Source: Euperipatoides rowelli (Eukaryota > Onychophora > Udeonychophora > Euonychophora > Peripatopsidae). From it: a DNA stretch of 11,269 bases. Position numbers and translations under genes: made by a program. Position 1 is the stretch's first letter. Every line of letters starts with the position of its first letter. Positions 1 through 9,407 of this stretch are shown in pieces. The stretch lies in the NCBI GenBank assembly GCA_003024985.2, contig PXIH01S0012520.1, one strand, 5' to 3'. The notes below the pieces were generated by a model. It worked only from the letters and a program-made list of their open reading frames with translations, ran no database searches and was not told where the DNA came from.

Positions 1-1519
1 ATTGTTTAGCTAGGTAGATAAACATTAGTTGCTCAATAAATTTATGTATAATAAAAATGTTCTGGGGTTTTTTTTTCAAAAATTCTTCTAAAGGTTGTCC
101 AGCACATATATTTTTCTTATTGATTTTCCACAAACAATTTGTGGTAATCTGTACATATAATTTAATATTATTACGGTGGTGACAGGCAATCATGTGATTG
201 AAGACTGGGAGACATGCAGTCACTGTAGATCCATAATAATTCATATAATTCCTACTTTATTTTATCCAATTCTGTAGTTTTACTTTTATACCATTGTTTT
301 ATTTCTATCCATATCGTATTCGTATAAGGATGTCACCTTTTTCAAAATTAAATACGGAACACCAATGACAGAAGTGAGGAAAAGGGGGTGGGATAATTCA
401 TTTTTCAGATGATCAGTCTGTTCCGTGCTTTGCTCAATTTTACAGTCATGCCAGAAAATACACGCTAAACAAATGAATGAAAGTCCAGGAGATTACTTAA
501 TATAAACGAAATAAGATAAATATTTTTAAATCTTTTTCATCAATTCGAAAAAAAAAATGCATTCATTTCTTAAAAAAAAAAAAAACTTTTAGTACCGTAC
601 TAAAAAATCAAAATAGCAACGATACAATTAAAATTGACTAATTNAGTAATTTATTTTGAGTGACCAAGAGCAACTTAGGTGTAGTCATATAGTATGAATG
701 AGGGATGAGTAGGATACATACTTATTGGTGTTGTCTAAAAACAACAAATTTTGCACCTGTTCAGTTGTTGAATTCCATAATTGAAGTCAGATTTTTGTTG
801 TGCATAATTTATGTTTGATTTTTCATGATGCTTGTAATCATTTCACGATATTTGGTGCCATAAAAACAAAATAACTATATTTGGCATTATACGGAAAATA
901 TAGCGTCCAGTATAGAGTTCATACAGGACGCGGGACTTGTGGTGAAAATACACTAGAGTATTCCTAGCAAACATGTGAACTCCATTATTCCAAACATCGG
1001 CCATTGATCGGCTAAAGGCTAAGCCGACCAAAATTGCATAAAAATAATCAGAATTTCAGAAACAAACAAAAGGTTTATTGTACCTCTTTATTATGATTAG
1101 GTTGGGACATTATTTATTACCTAGGATTAGCGTTGTGTGAAAGTTAGGTCTGTAGCTTAAATTAAAAAAATAAGGCTGCTTAGCCATTTTATCTTGGAAT
1201 GAGAGAGTTCGAGTTTGCTAGGAAGATGCTGGTAAAAAAATGTAAAATGCCGTCGGATGGTAACCATACGTCATTCAGAGAGGGACAACTGTAGTCGCAG
1301 AGACTCATATAAATATGGCTGTACAACTTTCTTATCCGGTTTTGACATTTTAAGTGTTCAAATCGTAAGCTATGTAATAAACAAAAAATGTAGGTAAAAA
1401 AAATGGTCTTTTTATAAAAAAAAAATCGCTAAATTTTATAAAACTGTAGCCTAAAGCTACTTAATTTTTACCTTAGAATTGCATTAGGTGGAACAGTGGA
1501 AGTAAAAAAAGAGGATATA
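1..1519. other. AT-rich non-coding DNA, no gene found
   Basis: I see no gene, RNA or transposon in this stretch. It holds homopolymer A/T runs, a single N at 644 and a short perfect inverted repeat at 587-605. The longest reading frame (minus strand, 843-1031) has no recognisable motif. A TATA-like string lies near 1309, but no gene follows it, so I do not call a promoter. Confidence 0.6.
587..605. repeat. Short perfect inverted repeat
   Basis: The 9-base arm TTTTAGTAC (587-595) is followed by one base and its exact complement GTACTAAAA (597-605). It contains one of the TACCGTA words that recur in the window. Its A/T-rich outer half makes chance formation quite possible, and no function is assigned. 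Confidence 0.5.
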
Positions 1520-1662
1520 GTAACGTTTTACTCAGTGTCATCAGTTTGCGGAGGAATTAGGATTAGGCATAATGTGACGTTTCAATCAGTGTCATCAGTT
1601 TGCAGTGGAATTAGGATTCGGCATAATGTGACGTTTTACTCAGTGTCATCAGTTTTGCATGA
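1520..1662. repeat. 54-bp tandem repeat, about 2.6 copies
   Basis: Units begin at 1520, 1574 and 1628, giving an exact 54-bp period. The shared core is a GTRACGTTT start, then CAGTGTCATCAGTTTGC, then GGAATTAGGATT and GGCATAAT. The third copy decays after CAGTTTTGC near 1660. Copies differ by only a few substitutions, which points to fairly recent duplication. Because 54 is a multiple of three, one frame stays open through the array and gives a spurious 70-residue reading frame with an 18-residue repeat. I do not regard that as a gene. Confidence 0.85.
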
Positions 1663-2577
1663 TTATTTTTTTTGTACGTGCAAGCAACAAATTTTTAAAA
1701 TAACTTAGGCCTATAATATAAAATCAAAGGAAGATTAATTTAAAAAAAAAAAAAAAGAAATTCATGAATTAGGCCCTAGATGGGAACTCTTTAGTGATAG
1801 CCTACCTTTAAATAAGGATTAGGCTATAAAATCAAATATATCAAATAAAAATGCACTGAAAGTGGGTTTCAGGTGAAGATTTTTTTTTTTAAAAAAAGTT
1901 ACCCTTGAATAGCTAAAGCATTGTTTTCAAAAATTATTTACCAAAAAAAAAAAATGGAAATTTTTAGTTAGGCTCTTGGGGTGTTTTTATAGGCAGATAT
2001 TTGAGTAAGGAAATATGAAATACATACGTACTGTAATTTCATTAATAGGGCGGGTTAGGTAACAGACTCCCAGTGTAAAGTGAATCCTATAGCCTACTGT
2101 ATTAATGCGCAATAATGCAATGTTGGAAAAATTGATGCAACACGTTATAAGACGTGTATAATAAAAATGAAAATAATATTTATGCTGAAAAAAAAAGTTG
2201 AAACATTGTAAAGCAAGCTACAGTATTTCTGTAGTTTCACGATAGGGCATATCACGTATTTATCGTTAGATAAAATAAAAACTATTGAACAAAATATCTC
2301 AAAATCACCAAACGCACGTAAAAATTAAATAATGATGAATAAGCCAGCAATGCTCCCACAATTGCTTGTGTCATCTTGGTACTGTTTGTCGCTAGACCAA
2401 CCTGGACATGTGCATGAGAGTAGTATTAACACAATCTTTAATGAAAACTCCCTATTCAAGTAGGGTTTAAAACCTCACACTTTCATTACGGTAGCCTATA
2501 GCTGGCACACACAATATCTTACAATTATTTGACATAATACAAAGAGCATTTATTATGTAGCCTAGTGAGAAATTTAT
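1663..2577. other. AT-rich non-coding DNA, no gene found
   Basis: No coding potential or element boundary is visible. The stretch has several A and T runs and five of the TAGGCTA/TAGCCTA words discussed in the findings (1798, 1820, 2090, 2492, 2558). A small hairpin, CCCTA TTCAAG TAGGG, lies near 2449-2464 and is too short to interpret. Confidence 0.6.
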
Positions 2578-2901
2578 TCAATTAATAAATTTTTTCTGTT
2601 GTACTTGTCCTTTAAAATTCTCATTATTTTCAATTAAATACAGAGTGCCAGAGTATGGGCGTATTTTCTCCAGACATGCACTAGGAGAGATAGTTTTGTC
2701 TTTGCCGTTTATGTCTTCAATATTAATAAAATACGGTACTGATATTAATAATGACCATATCAGTGTATAACTCACAAACACCTTTTTATGTCCTATGATG
2801 CACAGCTCTGTATCTCTTCCAAAACAATTACACTGATTTGAACAAACATTCATAGGTAAATGTTTTATTGAGGTAAGGAAAATTGGTAAATAGGGTACCA
2901 T
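2578..2901 (-). CDS. Unassigned 107-codon reading frame, possibly chance
   Basis: This is the longest open frame in the window that is not explained by a repeat or by the LINE. I do not recognise the protein. It starts with Met at 2899-2901 and ends with a stop at 2578-2580. A cysteine cluster CSNQCNC lies near residues 20-26. A single hydrophobic stretch (about residues 43-60, around LIWSLLISVPYFINI) could be a membrane segment, followed by a charged C-terminal half. AATAAA strings occur just downstream on the same strand. No convincing splice acceptor or neighbouring exon is visible. A frame of this length can arise by chance in 11 kb, so it is listed only as a candidate terminal exon or gene fragment. 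Confidence 0.15.
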   Translation of the reverse strand: MVPYLPIFLTSIKHLPMNVCSNQCNCFGRDTELCIIGHKKVFVSYTLIWSLLISVPYFINIEDINGKDKTISPSACLEKIRPYSGTLYLIENNENFKGQVQQKKFIN

Positions 2902-4267
2902 GATGTTGTCTTAAGATCATTCAGCCATGAAAATCAAAACTTTTAAAAGTGAGGACTAAGGATTAGGTCCTTTCTTTCTCAAACTCATTTTTAAAAGAAG
3001 GTTTTTTTTTTTAATTTAATGAAGATTGAGGGTAACCTAATCTAAAATATTTTTTTTTTAATAGCCTACTACAATGAAAATAAGGAACCAGACAATATAA
3101 TAACTTATGAAAAAGCAAACATAAAATAAACCTCATTAATTATGCTAAATGAATAAATCAAACAAATCTATTTGTACAATCAGGCAGTATTAATGAAATT
3201 AGATCGTTTTCAAATAACTTAAAAGCTAATTTATATAGGCTACCGTATATTAAAAAAAATAATAAAAATATTAAATTATACGAAATAAGAATTTCCTAGC
3301 CTACTTCCTTTATCCAGTGATTCTAATAATTTAAACATTTTTTAAGGGATATATCTGGTCATTATTATGAAATTATAGGGAATTTGAAATTTGAACAGAA
3401 AAAAAAAACAAGCTTACCGTACCTACATATCTGCAGAATAAAGATCTTGTCAAACTACCTCAACAATAATGAAAGTGTGCGGGAGTCATGGCAACAGATA
3501 ATCAATATGGTGGCATTTATATATATAAAAAAGGGGTAGATTTCAAAGGTAAGAAAATACCCTCCCCACCCCTACTCATTCAAAATTTAGCAATTACTAA
3601 TGTTCGTTCAAATTAATGAAAAATTTATTTAGATATTTAGATTGATTGCCTTGAATTTATTTAACTTTTTAAGAATTTTAAATAAGGATTTTATTTTGAC
3701 AATAAAAAGTTAAATAATTACAATTATAAATTGGTTAATGAATAAATAAATAAATAAAACCAAATTTAAATATCAACTTTACATATTTAAGAGTTTTTAA
3801 GGCTTACAAAATATTTTTTAGGCTTCTTTCCTCAACTGAGGAAAAATGTTTTAGCCTATAAGATTTTCATGATGAACATGTGGGCCCCGTCAGTTTCAGG
3901 CACCTCCCACCCCCCTCCCCTCATGCTTTCCAATATAGCTTTCGAAAACATTTGGCCTGCATTATCCAAAAAATTTTGCAGGGCAGCAAAGCATTAAGAG
4001 GAATCCTGAATGCTACCAATTTTATAACAGCCATATATTAAGCAAACTAATTATGCTAATTAGTCTATAAAATGTTTAGCAATTAATGTTTAACCCTTTC
4101 ACTACCATGGGATGTACATTTTATGTCCATGAAGCTTTTACAAGTCCTGTTGAATAATAATCAGTTCAAATAATGTATTGTGTCCAAATGCTTATTTTTT
4201 TTGCAATGTAGGCTATCTCTTTGTAAAACTTGTTTTACACCACATCATACATAATAATGTACATGTA
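2902..4267. other. AT-rich non-coding DNA, no gene found
   Basis: No gene is visible. The stretch contains long A/T runs, a short AATA-type microsatellite at about 3740-3758 that could be the tail of an old retroelement, a C-rich patch near 3905-3920, and several TAGGCTA/TACCGTA words. TTAACCCTTT at 4090-4099 resembles a piggyBac-type terminus, but no partner end was found. Confidence 0.55.
3740..3758 (+). repeat. AATA microsatellite
   Basis: About four to five units of AATA/AAAT follow TTGGTTAATG. Such tails often mark the 3' end of LINEs, and the LINE tail near 7995-8008 is similar. However, no coding remnant is seen upstream, so this is annotated only as a simple repeat. Confidence 0.6.
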
Positions 4268-4614
4268 GCCAGCCCCACCCCCCCACATCCTAAACGGGGC
4301 CTGGGGCTGGAAATTCATTATCGTACGTATTTTTGATTAACTTCTTGTTCTTAAAGATTTGATATGCTTTTTTTTTGTATGGACGTTTTATTTACCTATG
4401 ACGGACCTGCAGCACCTTGTCCAGGCTTACAGGGCCCCATGATGAAAATTTGATAAACTTTTTTTTTTGTATGGACGTTTTATTTACCTATGACTATGAC
4501 GGACCTGCAGCACCTTGTCCAGACCTACAGGGCCCCATAATGACAATTTGATAAGCTTTGTTTTTTGCAAGGACGTTTAATTTACCTTTGTCGGAACTGC
4601 AGGCCCCTTGTCCA
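4268..4614 (+). repeat. Leader-plus-tandem repeat element, copy A
   Basis: The element has a GC-rich leader (4268 to about 4360) followed by tandem units starting at 4361, 4452 and 4550, so unit lengths are about 91 and 98 bp. The 98-bp unit carries an extra 6-bp CTATGA-type duplication near 4488-4500. Each unit reads GATAARCTTTTTTT, then a GGACGTTT box, then TTTACCT, then CGGACCTGCAG, then CTTGTCC. The first two units add about 20 bp containing CAGGGCCCCAT. The third unit ends near 4614. The same leader and unit core recur at 9043-9555, which identifies a dispersed family. I see no coding sequence, and the class (satellite-bearing MITE, Helitron-like or other) is undetermined. Confidence 0.8.
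4269..4310. repeat. GC-rich hairpin at the head of repeat copy A
   Basis: The perfect 9-base arms CCAGCCCCA (4269-4277) and TGGGGCTGG (4302-4310) enclose a C-run and a GGGGCC that can extend the stem. The loop includes ACATCCTAAA, which is also present in copy B. This is by far the most GC-rich point of the neighbourhood and marks the left edge of the repeat. Confidence 0.7.
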
Positions 4615-5768
4615 GTAACAAATAGTCACCTATCCAAATAGAAATAGGCAGCAGTGCTGCAACAGATGGGAGAGGTCAATTACCCTGAACCCACCCACCA
4701 TGGCTAGGCCTCCGATTCTGCCTGGTCCAAAATCAGTAGAGAAATAAAAAAATATATCCCAAGGTATGAGAATTTCAAATACCTTAATCATTCTAAAAAT
4801 TCAAACGCCAAGAAATAAAACCATTTCGTTGGTAGATAGGCTAAATTACGAAGAAAATCATTTTCCCACCATTACAATCTGAAAGGCCAACACTAATTAA
4901 CAGCGTTATATTGAAAGAACACTGGAAGTAAGAAAACTCTCGTTCAAAATTCAAGTCAAAAGCATGGTAATTTCCATGTCTTCCGTATAGTTCAATTGCT
5001 GGCTACCATTCTGATTACTCATCTATAGCAGAAAAAAAATATCTTCGACAAGGGGCCGTATAGCATTTGCAAAACGTGCTGTTACTTTGATATTTTATGT
5101 AAATTTATTCAAATCCAAATTATATGACGCCGTCGATCAGTCGATGGTATGCCTATTGTGGATAAAAGAGTATCGCATTAGGTTAGTGCGCATGAAGTAA
5201 TTATTATTAAAAATAATAATAATGGTATTGTGTATAAAAATAGAATGCAGTCAAAGGAGCCACACAAAATGGGGGCACCATCCCTATTTCTCGGCCAAAG
5301 ATCATTCTGAAAGAAATTCAAGCTGTCCATGCCACAGCACCCCCTAGTTTTTACCTCACTAAGGTTCAGGAGAGTGTTTCCATGTAACCCAAATATATGC
5401 GTCGTTTGGAAAATAGTCATTTAAAGAATTATGATTCTAGTCAAATAAGTGCACCTGGGGCAGTTTTGCAGTGCCTTGTGGTAAATCTAAAGTTTACTAG
5501 CATGACGTTGAATAAGGGAATGACCCTTCCCCCCCCCCCCCCCCATCCCCAAAGAATGATAAATAAGCATGTGCACTTGATCGGCATTTTACAGTAAAAG
5601 AAAATAATAAAATATTAACAATTTAAAAGACTAGGATAAAGATTATATCATAGCCTATTTGTCATTAATCAGTTTGTTCACAAATGCATTGAATGCATAA
5701 CAGTCGGCATTTCCAAAGGGGTAAAGAAATGGTGTGATTTTAAATTTATTGTACAGTAGACCACCTCT
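4615..5768. other. Non-coding DNA, no gene found
   Basis: No gene is recognised. Two short open frames overlap around 5178-5597 on opposite strands, and neither has a motif or a family resemblance I can support. A run of 16 C (5529-5544) is the main simple-sequence feature. The right edge of the preceding repeat element cannot be fixed because its flank differs from that of copy B. Confidence 0.55.
5529..5544. repeat. Poly-C tract of 16 bases
   Basis: An uninterrupted C run follows GACCCTT in otherwise AT-rich DNA. Its length is likely to be polymorphic and error-prone in the assembly. Confidence 0.9.
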
Positions 5769-5776
5769 AATAGGAG
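5769..5776 (+). repeat. Left 8-bp target site duplication
   Basis: AATAGGAG directly precedes the left terminus of the hAT-like element and is repeated exactly at 6506-6513, after the right terminus. An 8-bp duplication is the hallmark of hAT transposition. Confidence 0.85.
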
Positions 5777-5889
5777 TAGAGATGAAGCAAATATTCAGTT
5801 AGTATTCGGCCTATTCAGCTGAGTTTTATAGTATTCGATATTCGGCCATTTATGATATGTATTCGGCCGAATATTAGTCATCTCCCTGA
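5777..5889. repeat. Compact foldback inside the hAT-like element
   Basis: The left 113 bp of the hAT-like element end in GAATATTAG...CTCCCTGA (5869-5889). This closely resembles the element's true right end, GAATATTAG...ATCCCTAA (6486-6506). The segment therefore carries both a left-type and a right-type terminus, with ATTCGGCC words between. It may be a short sub-element, an insertion of a relative, or the product of an internal duplication. Confidence 0.55.
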
Positions 5890-6505
5890 ATATATTAAAC
5901 AAGTGGGGAAGGGAGTTTTTTTTTAAATAAATGTTAGAAAATAAGGTGAGGTCCTGTAGTATTTTAGAAAATCAAATTACAATAGCGTAGCCTACTTTTA
6001 TGAATGCATCGGGAGGGCGACACGCTAGCATTTTATTATGAATGCATACAAGGATTCAGGGTTAGTAGGGCCGGTTATTATTCAGTTTAAAAAAAAGATA
6101 AAAATAATCTGTATTATATTGCACCCTGGAATTTACAAATTCATTACAAAACTGCCATAGTATTTTTTTTTTTTTATATCTTCAACTAATTATTTTGAAA
6201 AGAATAACAATCTATTCACTATTATTATTTTATGAGAACTTCTAAGCAGCAGGGTCACACTTGTTCATTCTTGATTGCTTCAAGTTCAAGAACGTGGCGG
6301 CCTTCTTATTGTATAAAGAGAAAAAAAAAGATTTTTCTCTCCCCTATAGCATTTCTTAAAATCGAACATCTTTAAAGGTTGTCAATAGGTTATTTTGACT
6401 AATAAAATAAATAGGATAGATATTCGATCGAATTTTCAGTGTACGGTCTTTGTTAATGGCAGAATAATTGGTGTCCGGCCAAAATGAATATTAGTTTCAT
6501 CCCTA
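5777..6505. mobile_element. Non-autonomous hAT-like DNA transposon, 729 bp
   Basis: The left end begins TAGAGATGAAGC (5777). The right end finishes ATCCCTA (6505), whose complement begins TAGGGATGAAAC. Over 21 bases (5777-5797 against 6485-6505) the two ends match at 18 positions. Both flanks carry AATAGGAG, a perfect 8-bp target duplication. The subterminal region is rich in ATTCGGCC-type words (5803-5870), with related motifs near the right end (GATATTCGATCGAAT at about 6419-6433, TCCGGCC at about 6474-6480). Transposase-binding subterminal repeats of this kind are common in hAT elements. The interior is AT-rich with no transposase reading frame, so it would have depended on an autonomous relative. 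Three mismatches in the termini and no coding capacity suggest an old copy. Confidence 0.85.
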
Positions 6506-6513
6506 AATAGGAG
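6506..6513 (+). repeat. Right 8-bp target site duplication
   Basis: AATAGGAG follows the right terminus and is an exact copy of the left target site. Confidence 0.85.
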
Positions 6514-6784
6514 CATTAGGCTACTTTTTAAAGGTATTTGTTGTATAAAAATGGTATATATTGTTGGATTTTAGAGATGGATTTGGAATGGTATTTGTCA
6601 TTTTAGACAAAGTCTAAGCACTCTACTGTGATATAAGGACACAAAGATGAATTTCTGGAGTAAGACATGTACCGGTACATTTTTTTTCTCCTAAAATATT
6701 TTTAATCAACATTAATCTTGATTACATACCGTAATATTATGCATTGACTAATTCACCACTGAGCAAGAATATTAAAACAAAAAT
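6514..6784. other. AT-rich spacer between hAT-like element and LINE
   Basis: No gene is visible. The plus-strand frame that leads into the LINE remnant has stops at 6749 and 6773. Nothing before about 6785 aligns convincingly with earlier reverse transcriptase motifs, so the LINE appears to be truncated at its 5' side here. Confidence 0.55.
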
Positions 6785-7816
6785 GACAGGGTCTCACACC
6801 ACATACTCATAAATAAAATGATTCAATATGGTCTAAAAACCTACTTGATTAATTGGATAAATAACTTTATAACAAAAAGAAAATGTTTTGTTTGTGTTGA
6901 TGATACCCTCTCAAAAGGAAATACTGTTGAAGTAGGAATCCCTCAAGGCTCAGTATTAGCTGCAACTCTGTTTAACTTGTATATGAATATCGCAAAAGTT
7001 ATAAAACATAATGCATTGATTTATGCTGACCTAAAAATTTACACTACGATTTCAACAATGAGCGACGCTCAATCATTGCAGGATGATATTAACAGGATTA
7101 TTGAGTGGGCTAATAGAAATAAGATGTTGTTAAACGTAGCTAAAACTTGTGTGATGAGTGTGGGAAAAGTTTTATTCATGCATTCTTTTGGAGAATCACA
7201 ATTGACCACGGCTACTAAACATAAAGATTTGGGTATTTGGCTCGATGACAAATTAAACTTTGACATTCATGCAAATCATGTTAAAAATGGATATTTACGT
7301 CAATTTGCAATCATAAACAATCATTTCAAATATCTAAGCTACGATATGTTTAAAAGACTAGTTATGTTCAGCCAATTGGCGATTATGGATCTAATATTTA
7401 TACAGTGCTTTCTAAAAAATCTCAGAAATCCCTTTCTAAACCCTTAAAATTTTTTACTAAAAAACGATTTTAAAATATTAAAAACAGGTCTTTTAGCATG
7501 AGATTATTATCATTAGGTTTAATGTCTCCTATGCAAAGAAAAATTAAAACTAATCTAATTTTTATATTTCAAAAATTAGTATTAGTAATAAATAATAATA
7601 ATGAAAAATTATTTAAACTCAATACTGCCATTACACGAAATAATGGTTATAAAATAGATAAGACTTTAATAAAAACCAAAGTGAAATTTTTTTTTATTAA
7701 TATAGACTTGTGGAATAGCATTCCAATAGAAATATTGGCTAACACTAGTTTGTGTTTAAAAAAAAATAGATGATTTCCTTTGGCTAAATGAATATTTTCA
7801 GTCTATTGATTCATAA
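6785..7816 (+). pseudogene. Decayed LINE reverse transcriptase, CR1/jockey type
   Basis: The intact protein would copy its own RNA into a nicked target site; this copy cannot. The remnant opens with DRVSHHILINKM, matching the FD.V.H..L..KL region of non-LTR reverse transcriptases. The fingers/palm follow, with GIPQGSVL (6935-6958). The active site should read YADD but reads Y-A-D-L (7022-7033), so one catalytic Asp codon is missing. An Asp expected after LYMN is also absent. Next come the thumb-like DINRIIEWANRNKMLLN and DLGIWLDDKLNF. Near 7370 the frame shifts from frame 2 to frame 1, which then gives DYGSNIYTVLSKKSQ. An in-frame TAA lies at 7471-7473. The C-terminal region LLSLGLMS...FFINIDLWNSIP follows. 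A further shift at the A-run 7758-7766 restores DDFLWLNEYFQSIDS, ending at TAA 7814-7816. The endonuclease domain and ORF1 are absent. The clade is inferred from motif style only. Confidence 0.88.
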
Positions 7817-8010
7817 ATTATAGATTGTTCAACAATGTGGTCGAAGGTTACTTTTGTGTTTTGAATATTGTGACTGTAAATGTTATTTCAGTAATGTTTT
7901 ATTTCTTGAATGTGTGTTTTTTTTTTTGTTATTCATTTGTTTAGTATACTTTATAATCTTACATTTTGCACAAAGGCAATTTCTTACCTATAGTATAATA
8001 AATAAATTGA
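7817..8010 (+). mobile_element. LINE 3' untranslated region and simple-repeat tail
   Basis: This segment directly follows the last recognisable LINE codon. It contains a T-run near 7917-7927 and ends with GCACAAAGGCAATTTC and a short AATAAATAAATTGAAA tail (about 7995-8012). CR1-like LINEs commonly end in short A/T-rich microsatellite tails rather than long poly-A, which fits. The exact 3' boundary and any target duplication cannot be fixed from one copy. Confidence 0.55.
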
Positions 8011-9042
8011 AATCTTATGAGTTTTAATTTTTAAGTTATAAATTGTAGCATTAAAAATTATCTACTGTACTGGAGAGATTAGCAATTAAAGAAAAAAAAA
8101 TTAACAGGAAAAGAAACTTTCTAAGGAAAGAGAGAAAAGTGGGAGGACGTCTGTACTAAGACAGATAGACAGGATTCTATATCCTTTATTTATGAATTGA
8201 TTTCCTATTATCAGGATGTCACACGGACTCACACCCACAAGATTTTTATCAGATAATATACGGTACTGTAAAACTATTCATTTGAAGATGAGTTTTTAAA
8301 GTTTAAACTTTCAGCTAGCCTCATCCAATATTCAGCCACATGTACACTAGAAGTCTAGAAGTGACGTGACTCAAATTAATTAGGCTAATATTATGTCAAT
8401 TTATTCGTTTTACCGTATTAAAAAAAACCTTACATAACTAACAGAATTTGAAATATAAAAAAAATATTCATGACATTTATGATTTTAAAATAAACGCGCA
8501 GTTATTATTAATTTTTCCCCTCCAAAATGGTGAAATTATTTGGGGATTTATTATCAGTAACCTATTCCTTCAAAATTAAAACCCAGCTTCAAAATAACAG
8601 CATGGGTTCCAGAAATACTGTATGCTTGGTGACTGGTTACGATTTGTCACAACTGAGAAATGCCCCTCGATCTCATATTTTGTGAAAAATACAGTAAATA
8701 TTAAAAAAAAAAAGTAAGTAGATTGTGGGCTAATAAAGGTTATTAATGGAGTAGGATGAGGAAATGGAATATAGTGCTACTTGCTAATCTAGTCAAATTT
8801 CTTATCCATCACATCATACCTTTTTTAAACTTTTAGGTTACCTAAAGGTCTAATTACCCACACAGTTTAATCACTTGAAGGATAAATTGTCAAAAAAAAA
8901 AAAAAAAAAAAATTAAAATTGTTGCCAAGTAAATGTCAATTTCTTAATGGAATATACAATATTCAATTTACAATGACAATGTGTATGTAGGCTACTGTAT
9001 ATACAATAAGTGTATGTTATTTACAATATACAGGTATAATAA
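8011..9042. other. AT-rich non-coding DNA, no gene found
   Basis: No coding or RNA feature is visible. The stretch includes a 21-base A run (8892-8912), short GTGTATG-type repeats around 8980-9016, and further TAGGCTA and TACCGTA words (8259, 8381, 8411, 8988). Confidence 0.6.
8892..8912. repeat. Poly-A tract of 21 bases
   Basis: This is the longest homopolymer in the window. It could be the tail of a plus-strand retroposed sequence, but nothing upstream is recognisable as a retroelement, so only the tract is annotated. Confidence 0.9.
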
Positions 9043-9043
9043 A

Positions 9044-9075
9044 CAGGGTCCCCACATCCTAATTGGGGCCCTGGG
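9044..9075. repeat. Hairpin at the head of repeat copy B
   Basis: AGGGTCCCC (about 9045-9053) pairs with GGGGCCCT (about 9065-9072) with one mismatch, around an ACATCCTAATT loop. The loop matches the loop of the hairpin in copy A, while the stems have different sequences, so the folded shape is kept although the bases differ. Confidence 0.6.
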
Positions 9076-9388
9076 ACTGAAAATCCAGACAGGGCCATTA
9101 CATATTTTTGATGCCTTCTTGTTCATGAATATTTGATAAGCTTTTTTTTTGTATTGACATTTTGTTTAACTTTGACCGACCTGCAGGCTTTTTATGGTGG
9201 AAATTTGATAAGCTTTTTTTTGTACTGACATTTTGTTTATCTTTGACGGACCTGCAGGCCCTTTGTGCGTGGAAATTTGATAAGCTTTTTTTTGTATTGA
9301 CATTTTGTTTATCTTTGACGGACCTGCTGGCCCTTTGTGTGTGGAAATTTGATAAGCTTTTTTTTGTAATGACGTTTTGTTTATCTTT

Positions 9389-9407
9389 GACGGACCTNGA
9401 CGGACCT
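9389..9407. other. Probable assembly join inside the tandem array
   Basis: The nonamer GACGGACCT is present on both sides of a single N at 9398. Deleting ten bases (one nonamer plus N) restores the exact 72-bp spacing seen in the other intervals. The simplest reading is an unresolved read overlap rather than a biological duplication. Confidence 0.8.

Noticed and set aside
843-1031. 62-codon minus-strand frame
   Set aside because: It is short, has no recognisable features, and is within chance expectation.
1306-1318. TATA-box-like string ATATAAATATGG
   Set aside because: Such strings are expected in AT-rich DNA and no downstream gene or initiator context is visible.
1496-1708. 70-codon frame with an 18-residue repeat
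   Set aside because: It is a by-product of the 54-bp tandem repeat and has no independent coding evidence.
4090-4106. TTAACCCTTTCACTACC, resembling a piggyBac terminus with its TTAA target
   Set aside because: No matching inverted end with TTAA was found in the window, so the resemblance is only to a short common string.
5178-5597. Overlapping 80-codon minus and 66-codon plus frames
   Set aside because: No motif or family resemblance is seen. The plus-strand frame runs through a poly-C tract that yields a proline run.
7069-7266. Minus-strand frame of 65 codons
   Set aside because: It lies antisense to the LINE reverse transcriptase, which explains the region fully.
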